A stretch of 64,000 nt of DNA from Acidobacteriota bacterium (GCA_016871015.1 VFZX01000001.1:1-64000), one strand, 5' to 3'. Counted from the stretch's first letter, positions 9,021 through 18,732 are shown. Translations and numbers: made by a program. The notes: generated by a model not told the origin, from the sequence alone.

Positions 9021-11264
9021 ATGCCACGTTGGGTGTGCCTTTCCCTGATTTCGAGCGGGCTGATTCGCGCCGCCGAGCCGCTGCCGTTTGAAGTGAAACT
9101 CGAAACGGCCGTCAAGTCGGATCATCCGGACTGGCAGTGGTTCCATCCCCGGCCGGCGATGATTCCGGGCTTTGGCGTGATGCTGACGATCCAGAAGCAT
9201 CTGCGCGTTTCGGACTACTACTCGGGGCTGTACATGATGACGGCGCGCGGCCCGGGCCAGCCGTGGACGGGTCCAGTGGAGATTCCCGAACTGGGCTGGA
9301 TGACGGAGAGCGCGGGTGTCGACATCGCGGTGGCGGATGTGACGCCGGGCTGGCATAGGGCGTCGGGCAAGCTGATCGCCGTGGGGGCGCAGGTCCGATA
9401 CAGCAAGAAGGGCGAGCAGTTGGATGACCGTGCGAGGTCGCACCAGACGGCGTATGCGGTGTTTGATCCGGTGGCGCGGAAGTGGAGCCGCTGGAAGACG
9501 GTCCGGATGCCGCCGGGAACGAAGTTCGATTTCGCGCGGAGTGCATGCGCGCAGTGGCTGGAGATGGAGGATGGCACCGTGCTGCTGCCCTTCTACAACG
9601 GTCCGAACGCGAAAGAGCCGCACTGGGTGACGGTGGCGCGGTTCGGGTTCGACGGATCGGAGCTGGCCTATCAGCGGCACGGCAGCGAGCACGTGTTGAA
9701 CGAAGTGCGCGGACTCGTTGAGCCGTCCGTCGTCCGGTTTCAGGGGCGTTACTACTTGACGGTGCGGAACGATCTGCGCGGATACGTGACGTCGGGCGCC
9801 GATGGGCTCGACTACGCGCCGATTCAGCCCTGGCGGTTCGATGACGGATCCGAGCTCGGCAGCTACAACACACAGCAGCATTGGCTGTCGCACAGCGACG
9901 GGCTGTTTTTGGCGTACACGCGTCGCGGCGCGAACAACGATCACATCATGCGGCATCGGGCGCCCTTGTTCATCGCGCAGGTGGATGAGACAAAGCTGCG
10001 CGTGATGCGTGCAACGGAGAAGATCCTGATGCCGGAGCGTGGAGCGACGCTCGGCAATTTCGGCGCGGCGACGATCACGAGCGGCGAATCGTGGGTGACG
10101 GATACGGAGGGGATGTTCAGTCCGCAGGCCCGCCAGCGTGGCGCCGAAGGTGCGACTTTCATCGCGCGCGTGATCTGGAGCAAGCCGAACCGCGACGTTG
10201 AGGCGCCTGGAGTGAAGGCGCCCGAGCTCATGTCGCGATCCACCGTTTACGCGTATCCGAACCGCGATCCATATTCGTTGGAGAACCGCTTCGGGTTCAA
10301 CCACGCCGCGAATATCGGGGTGCTGCCTGGCGGGCGGTTGATGTCGTGCTGGTTCTCGGGTCCGTTCGAAGCGTCAGTGCACCAGGCGGTGTTGTGCTCG
10401 TATTCCAGCGATCAGGGCGTGACGTGGACGAAAGCCGAGGTGTTCAGCGATTTCCCGCGCCGGTCAGACTTCGACCCGGCGATGCTGATGGACTCACAGC
10501 GCGCGTGGGTGTTCTTTTCCGCGGGCCGCTGGATCCGGTATCCGTTCATCAACGATGAGCGGAACAAGGTGGGCGAGAATTCGTTCCAAATCTACCAGCG
10601 GCATTCAGACGATGGCGGCAAGACCTGGTCGGCGGCGGAAGCCGCGCAGATCGAAGCGGGATTCAACTGCCGCAACAACGGGATCAAGTTGACGAGCGGA
10701 GAGCTGCTGTTGCCAGTGGCCAAGCTTCGCGGCGCTGAGACTGGTATGCTCAAGTCCGTGGATGGCGGGCGGACGTGGAAGCGCCATGGCGCGATCGCGA
10801 CGCCAATGGGGAACGACGAGCCGACGATCGCGGAGACGAATTCCGGCGCGGTGTTGATGTTCCTGCGCACGGGCGGCGGCACCTTGTGGCGGACGGTTTC
10901 GCGCGACAAGGGTGAGACGTGGTCCAAGCCCGAGCGCAGCTCGATTCCGGCAGCGCGGTCCTCACACAGCCTGTTCCGGTTGCGGGATGGGCGGCTGCTG
11001 CTCACGCATGACGCATCCACCGGACCGCGGAGCCCGGTCACGATGCGGGTTTCGGACGATGAAGGCGAGACTTGGGGTCCGCCACTGGTGTTGGCGACAG
11101 CGCCCGAATGGCGTGGCGGCTCCGGCGAGCCACGCCGGCAGGTGAGCTATCCATCGGTAGCACAGCTCGGAGACGGGACGCTCGCTGTGGTCTACTCAGA
11201 TATCGGGATCGCGGATTCCGAGCAATGGGGTGATATTCAATTTGCCCGGATCCGCATCCGTTAA
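9021..11264 (+). CDS. Secreted Asp-box (BNR/sialidase-like) protein
   Basis: The start at 9021 (MPRWVCLSLISSGLIRAAEP) gives a proper signal peptide; an in-frame ATG at 8862 would run back into the divergent gene. The mature protein (747 residues in all) carries at least five Asp-box motifs of the S/T-x-D-x-G-x-T-W type, with aspartates near residues 464, 530, 581, 629 and 680. This is a beta-propeller typical of exo-sialidases and related glycoside hydrolases. The N-terminal 400 residues look like a second propeller-like region without clear Asp boxes. Catalytic residues of true sialidases were not confirmed, so the substrate is open. It is followed 15 bp later by another propeller-type protein. 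Confidence 0.8.
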   Translation: MPRWVCLSLISSGLIRAAEPLPFEVKLETAVKSDHPDWQWFHPRPAMIPGFGVMLTIQKHLRVSDYYSGLYMMTARGPGQPWTGPVEIPELGWMTESAGVDIAVADVTPGWHRASGKLIAVGAQVRYSKKGEQLDDRARSHQTAYAVFDPVARKWSRWKTVRMPPGTKFDFARSACAQWLEMEDGTVLLPFYNGPNAKEPHWVTVARFGFDGSELAYQRHGSEHVLNEVRGLVEPSVVRFQGRYYLTVRNDLRGYVTSGADGLDYAPIQPWRFDDGSELGSYNTQQHWLSHSDGLFLAYTRRGANNDHIMRHRAPLFIAQVDETKLRVMRATEKILMPERGATLGNFGAATITSGESWVTDTEGMFSPQARQRGAEGATFIARVIWSKPNRDVEAPGVKAPELMSRSTVYAYPNRDPYSLENRFGFNHAANIGVLPGGRLMSCWFSGPFEASVHQAVLCSYSSDQGVTWTKAEVFSDFPRRSDFDPAMLMDSQRAWVFFSAGRWIRYPFINDERNKVGENSFQIYQRHSDDGGKTWSAAEAAQIEAGFNCRNNGIKLTSGELLLPVAKLRGAETGMLKSVDGGRTWKRHGAIATPMGNDEPTIAETNSGAVLMFLRTGGGTLWRTVSRDKGETWSKPERSSIPAARSSHSLFRLRDGRLLLTHDASTGPRSPVTMRVSDDEGETWGPPLVLATAPEWRGGSGEPRRQVSYPSVAQLGDGTLAVVYSDIGIADSEQWGDIQFARIRIR

Positions 11265-11279
11265 GTTAAGGAAAGGCAC

Positions 11280-12716
11280 ATGACACGAAGGGATCTCTTC
11301 TCCACCACATTGGTGGCTTCCATGCAGGCGCGCGCACAGACGGTGGCGGACATCGGCTCGCGACGCGAATTGTTCGTTGACCGGTTCTTGATTGGGGAGA
11401 TGCGAGGGACCTCGCTTCAACTCGCGTTGCCGCACGACACCGGTCCTGTGATCGAGTTGAACCGCCCGTGGGAGGGCCGCTTTTCGGCCTACGCGACGGT
11501 GATCCGCGATGGCGGGCTCACGCGCCTCTACTATCGCGGCGTTCCAACAGTCGGACAGGACGGCCGGATTGACGAGGTAACCTGCTACGCGGAGTCGAAG
11601 GACGGGATCCACTTCACGCGGCCGGACCTGGGCTTTTATGAGATCCACGGGACGCGCAAGAACAACGTGATCCTGGCGGGCACGCCGCCGCTGCAGCACA
11701 ATTTTTGTCCCGTCCTCGACACGCGGCCCGGAGTAGCGGAATCGCAGCGCTACAAGGCGCTGGCGGGATCGCGGAAGACGGGTCTGATCGCCTATCAATC
11801 CGCCGACGGAATCCGGTGGACGAAAGTGCGCGAGCAGCCAGTGATCACCGAGGGAGCATTCGATTCGCAGAATCTCGCGTTTTGGTCAGAGAGCGAGCAG
11901 CAGTACGTTTGCTTTTTCCGGACGTTCAAGAAAATCGGTGGCACGGGGTACCGCTGGGTGTCGCGCTGCACGAGCAGTGATTTCCTGAACTGGAGCAAGC
12001 CGGAGGAGATGGTGTTCGGCGACGCGCCACCGGAGCATTTGTATACCAACCAGACGAGTCCGTATTTTCGAGCGCCTCACATCTACATTGCACTGTGCGC
12101 GCGGTTCCTGCCGAACCGGCAGGTGCTCACCGATGAAGAAGCGCGCGCGGTGAACGTGGATCCGGGATATTTCAAGGACTGCTCCGACGCGGTGATGCTT
12201 TCCACGCGAGGCGGCCTGCGCTATGACCGCACCTTCCTCGAAGCGTTTCTGCGGCCGGGATTCGGTGTGCAGAACTGGGTGTCGCGCTCGAACTATCCGG
12301 CGTTGAACATCCTGCCCGCGGGCGACGGCGAGATGGCGTTCTACGTGATGCGCAACTACGGCCAGCCAAGCATCTATCTGCGGCGGTACACGCTGCGGAC
12401 CGACGGGTTCGCTTCCGTGCATGCGCCGTATGGGGGCGGCGAGATGACGACGAAGGCGCTCAGGTTCACGGGATCGCGGCTGCTCGTGAACTTCGCGACC
12501 TCGGCGCCTGGGGGAGTCCGCGTGGAGATCCGCGATGAGCGCGGCGCGCCGGTGCCCGGATTCACGCTGGACGACGCGGTGGAGCTGATCGGCGATCAAC
12601 TCGACCGGGAGGTGCGATGGAAAGGCGCGCCGGATATGAGCCGGCTCGCGGGCCGTCCGGTCCAATTGCGGTTCGTGATGAAAGACGCAGATCTGTACTC
12701 GCTGAGGTTTGCGTGA
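11280..12716 (+). CDS. Exported GH32/43-like five-bladed propeller protein
   Basis: A 478-residue protein preceded by the Shine-Dalgarno-like sequence AAGGAAAGG. It begins MTRRDLFSTTLVASMQARAQT, a signal that may use the Tat route. Repeated elements SKDGIHFTRPDLG and SADGIRWTKVREQ, and an Asn-rich segment, resemble the GH43/GH32 beta-fructosidase-like propeller found in many uncharacterised planctomycete and acidobacterial exoproteins. The C-terminal about 90 residues (VRVEIRDERGAPVPGF) form a beta-sandwich-like tail. It probably binds or trims sugars, but no catalytic acid was assigned. It overlaps the amidohydrolase gene by 1 nt (TGATG). Confidence 0.65.
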   Translation: MTRRDLFSTTLVASMQARAQTVADIGSRRELFVDRFLIGEMRGTSLQLALPHDTGPVIELNRPWEGRFSAYATVIRDGGLTRLYYRGVPTVGQDGRIDEVTCYAESKDGIHFTRPDLGFYEIHGTRKNNVILAGTPPLQHNFCPVLDTRPGVAESQRYKALAGSRKTGLIAYQSADGIRWTKVREQPVITEGAFDSQNLAFWSESEQQYVCFFRTFKKIGGTGYRWVSRCTSSDFLNWSKPEEMVFGDAPPEHLYTNQTSPYFRAPHIYIALCARFLPNRQVLTDEEARAVNVDPGYFKDCSDAVMLSTRGGLRYDRTFLEAFLRPGFGVQNWVSRSNYPALNILPAGDGEMAFYVMRNYGQPSIYLRRYTLRTDGFASVHAPYGGGEMTTKALRFTGSRLLVNFATSAPGGVRVEIRDERGAPVPGFTLDDAVELIGDQLDREVRWKGAPDMSRLAGRPVQLRFVMKDADLYSLRFA

Positions 12717-13699
12717 TGGACTGGCAAGTCAGCGCCGAGGACCAGGAGATCTTCGCGCGTGAGTTGAATTCCTTTGTGCCGGACCGGCTCTTCGATGCGC
12801 ACGCGCACTTGTACGCCGAGGACCAGTTCGCGCGCGACCGGCCCGGATGGTTGACCGACGGCCCAAAAGTGGCGGGGCTCGCAGGGTTTCGCGCACGCAT
12901 GGACCAGATTCATCCGGGACGCCATGTTGATGGGCTGTTCTTCGCTTTTCCTCATCTCGCGCTGGACACGGACCGGGCGAACGCGTTCATCGCGCACGAG
13001 GTGCGGGGCACAAGGTCGCGCGGGCAGATGCTGATCCGGCCGGAGATGGATCCGGAGTGGATCCGGCAGCAGGTCCGCGAGCATGGGTTCGTGGGGCTGA
13101 AGTGCTATCACATTTATTCCCCGTCAAAGCCAACGTGGGAAGCGCCGGTGCTCGACTACTTGCCCGCGGCGCACGTGCGCATCGCGCATGAGGAACGGCT
13201 CAGCATCACACTGCACATGGTCCGCGCCCGGGCAATGGCGGATCCGGTGAACCAGCAGCAGATCCGCTGGCTGTGCGAACGGTTCCCGGACATGCGGATG
13301 ATCCTGGCCCATGCGGCGCGTGGATTCAATCCGCATCATACGGTGGAAGGCATTGGGGCGCTGCAGGGGCTGACGAACGTCTGGTGTGACACGTCGGCCA
13401 TCACGGACGGGGGTGCGATCGAGGCAATCGGCCGGACGCTGGGTGCATCGCGCATTCTCTATGGATCTGATTTCCCGGTGACTCACTTGCGTACGCGCTG
13501 TGTCGCGCTGGGGGATTCGTTCCTGTGGCTGACGCCGGAGAATACCCGGCTTGATGCTTCTTATGGCAACATCCGCATCGCACTTGCCGGGATCGAGGAA
13601 CTGCGTGCGTTGAAGCTCGCGTGCCTGCATCTGGGTCTGAACGACTCTGAAGTGGAAGCCGTGTTTCATGGCAACGCCGCGGAGCTGTTTCCGGAGTGA
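12716..13699 (+). CDS. Amidohydrolase family 2 (TIM-barrel metal hydrolase)
   Basis: The start at 12716 is set by the TGATG overlap with the preceding stop; an earlier in-frame start would lie inside the upstream gene. The 327-residue protein has the metal motif DAHAH (H29, H31), a GLK at 128-130, H167, H199 in ILAHAARGF, and D252 in GSDFP, all consistent with the ACMSD/TatD-like amidohydrolase_2 barrel. Family members are decarboxylases or hydrolases of small carboxylated substrates. No signal peptide is seen, so it is cytoplasmic. Its GTG-started downstream neighbour overlaps by 4 nt, suggesting co-translation with the EamA transporter. Confidence 0.85.
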   Translation: MDWQVSAEDQEIFARELNSFVPDRLFDAHAHLYAEDQFARDRPGWLTDGPKVAGLAGFRARMDQIHPGRHVDGLFFAFPHLALDTDRANAFIAHEVRGTRSRGQMLIRPEMDPEWIRQQVREHGFVGLKCYHIYSPSKPTWEAPVLDYLPAAHVRIAHEERLSITLHMVRARAMADPVNQQQIRWLCERFPDMRMILAHAARGFNPHHTVEGIGALQGLTNVWCDTSAITDGGAIEAIGRTLGASRILYGSDFPVTHLRTRCVALGDSFLWLTPENTRLDASYGNIRIALAGIEELRALKLACLHLGLNDSEVEAVFHGNAAELFPE

Positions 13700-14613
13700 C
13701 CGGGCAGGCGCGGCGCGATCATTACCTCGGGGTCACCTTCGCAATTGTTTCGGCGCTCGGATTTTCCGGGAAGGCGATTTTCGTGAAGCTCGCCTATGCG
13801 GGTGCGAAGATCGATGCGACGGTCCTGCTCACGCTGCGGATGTTGTTTTCGGCGCCGTTTTTCGCGCTGATCGCCTGGCGGGCGAGCCGGGATGCGTCGC
13901 GCCCGCCGTTGTCGCGCGGGGATTGGATGTGGCTCGTGTGGCTGGCGTTCGTCGGCTATTACGCGTCGACCTATCTCGATTTTTGGGGGCTCGAGTACAT
14001 CTCAGCCGCGCTCGAGCGGATCATCCTGTTCACTTATCCGGCGTGGGTGCTGCTCATCTCCGCCGTGTGGACGCGGCAGCCCGTGCGAGGACGCGACATC
14101 GCTTCACTGGCGTTGTCGTTTTTCGGAATCGCGATGAGCTTTGTGAACGACATGCGATTCGTGGGGCCGGGGCCCATGGTGTGGAAGGGTTCACTGCTGG
14201 TGTTCGGCGCCTCGGTGGTGTATTCGTTCTACTTGTTGGGCAGCAAGCATGTGGTCCTGCGGATTGGGTCACAGCGGTTCACTGCATGGGTGGTGATTCT
14301 GGCGGGACTCATGATGGGTACGCAGTTCGTGTTGACGCGTCCGCTGTCGCAGTTGGTTCATCCGCCGCGTGTGTATTGGATGTCATTGGCACTGGCCGTG
14401 GTGTCGACGGTGGTGCCGATCATCTGCGTGGTCCAGGCGCTGAAGCGGATCAGTCCGGCGATGGTGGCGGTGTGCAGCACGATTGGTCCGGTGTTGACGA
14501 TCCTGATGGCGTCGGTGTTTTTGGACGAGCCGCTGACAATGATGCAAGTGGTTGGGGCGCTGTTGGTGCTGGCTGGCGTGGGCTTGATTTCGCGGGCACC
14601 AGTGGAGTCTTGA
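13696..14613 (+). CDS. EamA-family (DMT) transporter
   Basis: A 305-residue inner-membrane protein with about ten hydrophobic helices in two EamA repeats. The first starts GVTFAIVSALGFSGKAIFVK and the second begins near GSLLVFGASVVYSFYLLGSK. Start is GTG at 13696, in a GTGA overlap with the amidohydrolase stop. Known relatives export or exchange metabolites such as amino acids, sugars or drugs. The context (sugar-type exoproteins and an amidohydrolase) suggests small-metabolite export, but this is inference. Confidence 0.88.
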   Translation: MTGQARRDHYLGVTFAIVSALGFSGKAIFVKLAYAGAKIDATVLLTLRMLFSAPFFALIAWRASRDASRPPLSRGDWMWLVWLAFVGYYASTYLDFWGLEYISAALERIILFTYPAWVLLISAVWTRQPVRGRDIASLALSFFGIAMSFVNDMRFVGPGPMVWKGSLLVFGASVVYSFYLLGSKHVVLRIGSQRFTAWVVILAGLMMGTQFVLTRPLSQLVHPPRVYWMSLALAVVSTVVPIICVVQALKRISPAMVAVCSTIGPVLTILMASVFLDEPLTMMQVVGALLVLAGVGLISRAPVES

Positions 14614-14664
14614 CCGTCATTCACCTCCCCCGCCCTATCACACTCCGGCCAGAACGCGGCTGTC

Positions 14665-14673
14665 TGATACGAT
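14665..14673 (+). promoter_or_regulatory. Extended -10 element (TGATACGAT)
   Basis: TGnTACGAT fits the extended -10 form. It lies 13 nt before the ATG at 14687, giving a leader of only about 7 nt. The 73-bp gap after the EamA gene holds nothing else that was recognised. Confidence 0.3.
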
Positions 14674-14686
14674 TTCAGATGTTCCA

Positions 14687-17600
14687 ATGATCCGTCATTT
14701 CCTGCTTCTCTCGGCGTTCACGGCTTCCGCACAGGAGTTCCCCTTCAGCGGCACGCATACGCGAACGATGAATCTGTCAGCCGGACAGACAGTCGAAGTG
14801 TATGCCGGCGTTCCCACGCCATCAGAGCTTCCGGCCAACGGACGAATCGCCGTCGAATGGCCTGGATTCCGTAAGGTGATCCACGCGTTCGACCCGGACT
14901 TCTTCATCCTCTTCCGCGCGCCCAAGGCCGGCAGTTACACGCTCAAGCTGTCCAAAGTGGAGAACGAACAGGCGCTGTTCAACAAGCCGCGCTGGCGCGA
15001 ATCGGGGACCGTCGAAAAGCTGAGTCCGTTTCCCACGTTGACACCGTGGCCCGCGGGGAAATCCGTGAGCATGCGCGCGTGGATCAAGGCTGTGAATCCG
15101 GGTGCGCCCAGCCGGGGCATGATCCTTGAAGCCGAGCCGAACAATTCCATCGCCGAGGCACAGCCGGTGCGGCTCGGGGCAAGCGGCGATGCCGAGACAC
15201 TCCACATTACGGGCGGCGCCGACGACACGGAGTATTTTGACAACGGCGACATCGGGACGAGCGGCATCGACTGGTTCCGCATCGAATTCGCGGGCTCTGA
15301 ACCGCGGCTGTTCACGGCGAACTTGGGATTGCCGGATCCGTTCGTGGTCGCCCAGCTTCAGTTCTACACCGGTGACGGCAAAGAATACCGCGAGGGAGCC
15401 AATCCCAACGAACGTGTGCACCAGCAGACGGAAGGCCACAGGACCGCGATGTCGCGCACGCTGAAACCAGGCGGCGTCTACTTCCTGAAAGTGGAGTCGA
15501 ACTCTCCGGGCTACGAAGTAGAGCTCCGCATCCGCCGCCCCGCGCCATACACCGATCCGCGCGACGCCGTACGCCAGGCGATGTACGATCACCTGGGCCA
15601 GGTGGACGCATGGCTGTTGAACCGTCCGCGCGGAGCCGCGGTGGACCGCAGGATTCGCGACACCGGCAGCCTGCTGGGCTCACACTGCATGAGCTGCCAT
15701 ACACAGTCAGGCGTGTGGGGCCCATCCGGTCCGCTGAAGCACGGGTACCGCATCGAGAACATCGTGAACTTCCGGCATCTGATGAATCTCGCTTATGAAT
15801 CGATGCGTCCCACGAACACGCTGGCCGAAGCGGCGAACAACACAAGCCTGGCCCCGCTGGACCTGGGCGATGGGCCAGCCGGCACGCGCGTGGCCGGCTA
15901 TAACGTGACCACGCTCGAAGGGATGGTGCTTCCGCGGAGGCTGCATTCGGCGCAGCAGATTCGCGCCGCAAATTTCGTCCTGCAGTCGAACGATCCAAGC
16001 GGCATCAACGCCGCCGGGCCGGGATCGAACATCGGGCAGGCGTTGGTCTACCGCTTCGCCGGCGAGATCCTGCTGCGGGCCTGGAAGAACACGCGGAATC
16101 CGAAGTACCTCGATGCGCTCGAAGACAACGCGCGCAAGATGATGTCGATTGGTCCGCGGTTCTCAGATGACCTTTCAAACCGGATCCTCTTCTACCGCGA
16201 AGTCTTCCCGCGTGACTACGTGGCGCTGCGTGAGGAATCACAGGAAGCGAAGAACTTCATGGTCCAGATTGGAGCGCAGGTGGCTGAAGATGCCCGCCGG
16301 TTGCGGCAACTGCAGCGTCCGAACGGCATGTGGCAGTTCGATCCGGGCACGCTCGACACCGCCTCCTACTCCTGGAAAGTGAAGGCCGATGAGAAGGACG
16401 AGGATCCGGCGCCGACTGCGCTCGCGTTGTCGGCGCTGCATTCGCTGGGTGCCGGAACCTCGGATCCGCATGTGAGCAAAGGAGTGCGGGCACTGCTGGC
16501 GCGGCAGGATCCGTTCGGACGCTGGAACCAGCATGCACTGACGGGATTCGTGACCACGGCGTACACGCTGCATGCGCTGGCTCGCCTGTATCCCGTGAAC
16601 GACCCGCGGCCCACGCGGGCGCAGTTTGAGGCGCGCCCGGGAGAGCCCCTCACCGGCACGGTCGCGCGGCTGCGTGCCCTCGCGCAAACCGGACTTTCTC
16701 CGGAAGAACGCTCAAACGTGGATCTGGCGATGACAGCGTCGCGGCATGAGAGTCCGCTGGTACGGTACTGGGCGTACGTTGCACTGGGAGCGCTGCACGA
16801 CGAACGTGGCGTGGATGCGCAGATCGCCGGTTTGAGCGATCCCGTGAAGATGGTCCGCGAGTCCGCGCGATGGGGACTCCGGCAGACGCTGCTCGACGAT
16901 AAGGGCTGGGACCGTCTCTTTCCGGCACTATCCTCGTCCGGCGACTTGACACGCGAGTGGGCGGCGGGTGCTCTGGTGATGCGCGCCGACGGCGTGATGA
17001 CGCACTCAGCAGTGGTGTGGCCCCGGCTCACACAAGCGCTGCGGAAGCTCATGATCGAAGATCCACATCCGGCGGCCCGCGCCTGGGCTTCGCGCGCTGC
17101 ATGGAACTGGTGGGTATGGAATCCGCCCGTGCGCGAGGATCTGAATGCTGCGTTCTTGGAAATGCTCGAACGCGACGAGCCGTCGGCGTTGGCGGAAAAC
17201 GCCAAGCGCTATCAGACAGAGGCGCTGTTCATCGCCAACGGACAGCGGGCGAACGGCAGCAAGGAGCATCAGTATCCGGAGTTGACGCGGCTGTTTGAGC
17301 GCTTGAGCGCGAAGATGGACCGGAATCCGAGTCCACTGCTGGTGCGGCGCGTGGTGAACATCGCCGCAACGTTCTACAATCAGGCGGGCGGCGACGGCGG
17401 TCCGGGCCAGATGGGATACGTCACGGCGAAGAGCAGCGAAGCGGTGGGCAAGGCGGTGGGCCACTACTGGAGCGCGCTGCCGGCGGGCTCTCCCCAAGAC
17501 ATGCTGAAGCTGGCGCTCGAGTCGGCGGCGAACGTGATCCATGATCCGTTGCAGAAGAAGCTGCTCGATTATTCGACCAACGGCGCGCCGGAGCTGCGGA

Positions 17601-18697
17601 CTCTCGCGGCCACGTCAATTGCGGATCCGCGCGTGATCACGCTGAACGCCGCGCAGGAATTCGTTGAGCCGCTGATGGAGCAAGTAACCCGCGGCGCCGG
17701 GGAGCCGGAGCGCCGGGCGGAATTGGTGAATCCGATCCTGCGGTTGTTCGCGCGAGCGCGGTGGAACATGCCGAAGACCGAAGAGCAGCAGAGCGTCTTC
17801 TACAACCTGTTACTGCCGGACTTCCCCGAGGAACGCGGCAGACTGGAGGAGAACACGCGCGAGCTGCTCCAGATGGACAAGGACAGCCGCGATTGGTTCC
17901 TGGCGCGGAGCATGGCGCGCGTGATCCACTCCAATCCTGACTTGCAGACCGCGGCCCTGGTCGCGCGGCTGCCGTCGCGCCACCGGACTCCGATGGAGGA
18001 AATGCTGTGGCTTGAAAGCGCACGGTGGCTGTTGACGTGGGACACGCCGGTTCCGGAGGTTCGCGGAGCGGCGCAGGGACCGGATGCACATCGCGCGGTG
18101 CGGGACCGGGCGGCGGAGTTGGTAGCGCGCCAGATCGGCACACGGCAGACGTCGGTTGTTGACCGGCGGCTGCGGGACGCGGCGGTGTCGCTGGCGGCTT
18201 CAAGCTCGATCGTGCGCAACCATCCGGCAGTGCGGACCGCATTGCAGCCGGTTCAACCGGCGCTCTATGAGCAGGATCCGCCCGAGGCGCAGGCTCTCAG
18301 CACAGAGTGGCGCGCCAATTACGAGTATTTTCGTGATTGGGTGATCCCTGAATTCCAGCGTGGCAACCGGGAGGATGAAAGCGCCTGCCTCACCTGCCAT
18401 GGCGTCGCGGGACGTGTGCCTTCGATGGAGTTGAAGCCGGCGGACAATCGCGGATTCATGACGCTCCGCGATACGTGGGCCAACTACCGGATCCTACTGG
18501 AGCGCGTGAACGAGGGCGATGTCGAGAACTCGAAGCTGCTGCGGAAACCGTTGAACGTGCAAACGGGCAAGGAGGACGGGCACCAGGGTGGGCGCCGCTA
18601 CAATCCTGAAGACCGCGGATACCAGATCTTGCGGAAGTGGGTGCTGGATTCGGCGGCGTTGAAGCGCGGCGGAGTGCGAGAGACAGCGGCGCGTTAA
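14687..18697 (+). CDS. Giant secreted di-heme c-type protein with a large helical core
   Basis: A 1336-residue protein with a short signal peptide (MIRHFLLLSAFTASAQE). After about 290 residues of beta-rich sequence resembling bacterial pre-peptidase-like modules (YTLKLSKVE, GGVYFLKVESNSPGYEVELR), a first heme motif CMSCH stands at residues 334-338. A central alpha-helical section follows: an alpha/alpha-toroid-like part with terpene-cyclase-like phrasing (ALALSALHSLG, TAYTLHALARLYP) and then HEAT-like repeats. A second heme motif, CLTCH, is at 1234-1238, close to the C-terminus. No known enzyme family was recognised over the full length. It is likely periplasmic and redox-active, possibly linked to the PVC-type cytochromes nearby. 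The intact frame and consistent codon use argue for a real gene. Confidence 0.85.
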   Translation: MIRHFLLLSAFTASAQEFPFSGTHTRTMNLSAGQTVEVYAGVPTPSELPANGRIAVEWPGFRKVIHAFDPDFFILFRAPKAGSYTLKLSKVENEQALFNKPRWRESGTVEKLSPFPTLTPWPAGKSVSMRAWIKAVNPGAPSRGMILEAEPNNSIAEAQPVRLGASGDAETLHITGGADDTEYFDNGDIGTSGIDWFRIEFAGSEPRLFTANLGLPDPFVVAQLQFYTGDGKEYREGANPNERVHQQTEGHRTAMSRTLKPGGVYFLKVESNSPGYEVELRIRRPAPYTDPRDAVRQAMYDHLGQVDAWLLNRPRGAAVDRRIRDTGSLLGSHCMSCHTQSGVWGPSGPLKHGYRIENIVNFRHLMNLAYESMRPTNTLAEAANNTSLAPLDLGDGPAGTRVAGYNVTTLEGMVLPRRLHSAQQIRAANFVLQSNDPSGINAAGPGSNIGQALVYRFAGEILLRAWKNTRNPKYLDALEDNARKMMSIGPRFSDDLSNRILFYREVFPRDYVALREESQEAKNFMVQIGAQVAEDARRLRQLQRPNGMWQFDPGTLDTASYSWKVKADEKDEDPAPTALALSALHSLGAGTSDPHVSKGVRALLARQDPFGRWNQHALTGFVTTAYTLHALARLYPVNDPRPTRAQFEARPGEPLTGTVARLRALAQTGLSPEERSNVDLAMTASRHESPLVRYWAYVALGALHDERGVDAQIAGLSDPVKMVRESARWGLRQTLLDDKGWDRLFPALSSSGDLTREWAAGALVMRADGVMTHSAVVWPRLTQALRKLMIEDPHPAARAWASRAAWNWWVWNPPVREDLNAAFLEMLERDEPSALAENAKRYQTEALFIANGQRANGSKEHQYPELTRLFERLSAKMDRNPSPLLVRRVVNIAATFYNQAGGDGGPGQMGYVTAKSSEAVGKAVGHYWSALPAGSPQDMLKLALESAANVIHDPLQKKLLDYSTNGAPELRTLAATSIADPRVITLNAAQEFVEPLMEQVTRGAGEPERRAELVNPILRLFARARWNMPKTEEQQSVFYNLLLPDFPEERGRLEENTRELLQMDKDSRDWFLARSMARVIHSNPDLQTAALVARLPSRHRTPMEEMLWLESARWLLTWDTPVPEVRGAAQGPDAHRAVRDRAAELVARQIGTRQTSVVDRRLRDAAVSLAASSSIVRNHPAVRTALQPVQPALYEQDPPEAQALSTEWRANYEYFRDWVIPEFQRGNREDESACLTCHGVAGRVPSMELKPADNRGFMTLRDTWANYRILLERVNEGDVENSKLLRKPLNVQTGKEDGHQGGRRYNPEDRGYQILRKWVLDSAALKRGGVRETAAR

Positions 18698-18703
18698 ACG
18701 CGG

Positions 18704-18732
18704 TTGCAAGCGACACGGCATTGCGATAGTGT
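18704..18732 (+). promoter_or_regulatory. Weak sigma70-like promoter before gene remnant
   Basis: TTGCAA at 18704-18709 and TAGTGT at 18727-18732 are 17 bp apart, just after the stop of the di-heme gene and 13 bp before the ATG of the enolase-like fragment. The -10 is a poor match. Confidence 0.2.
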
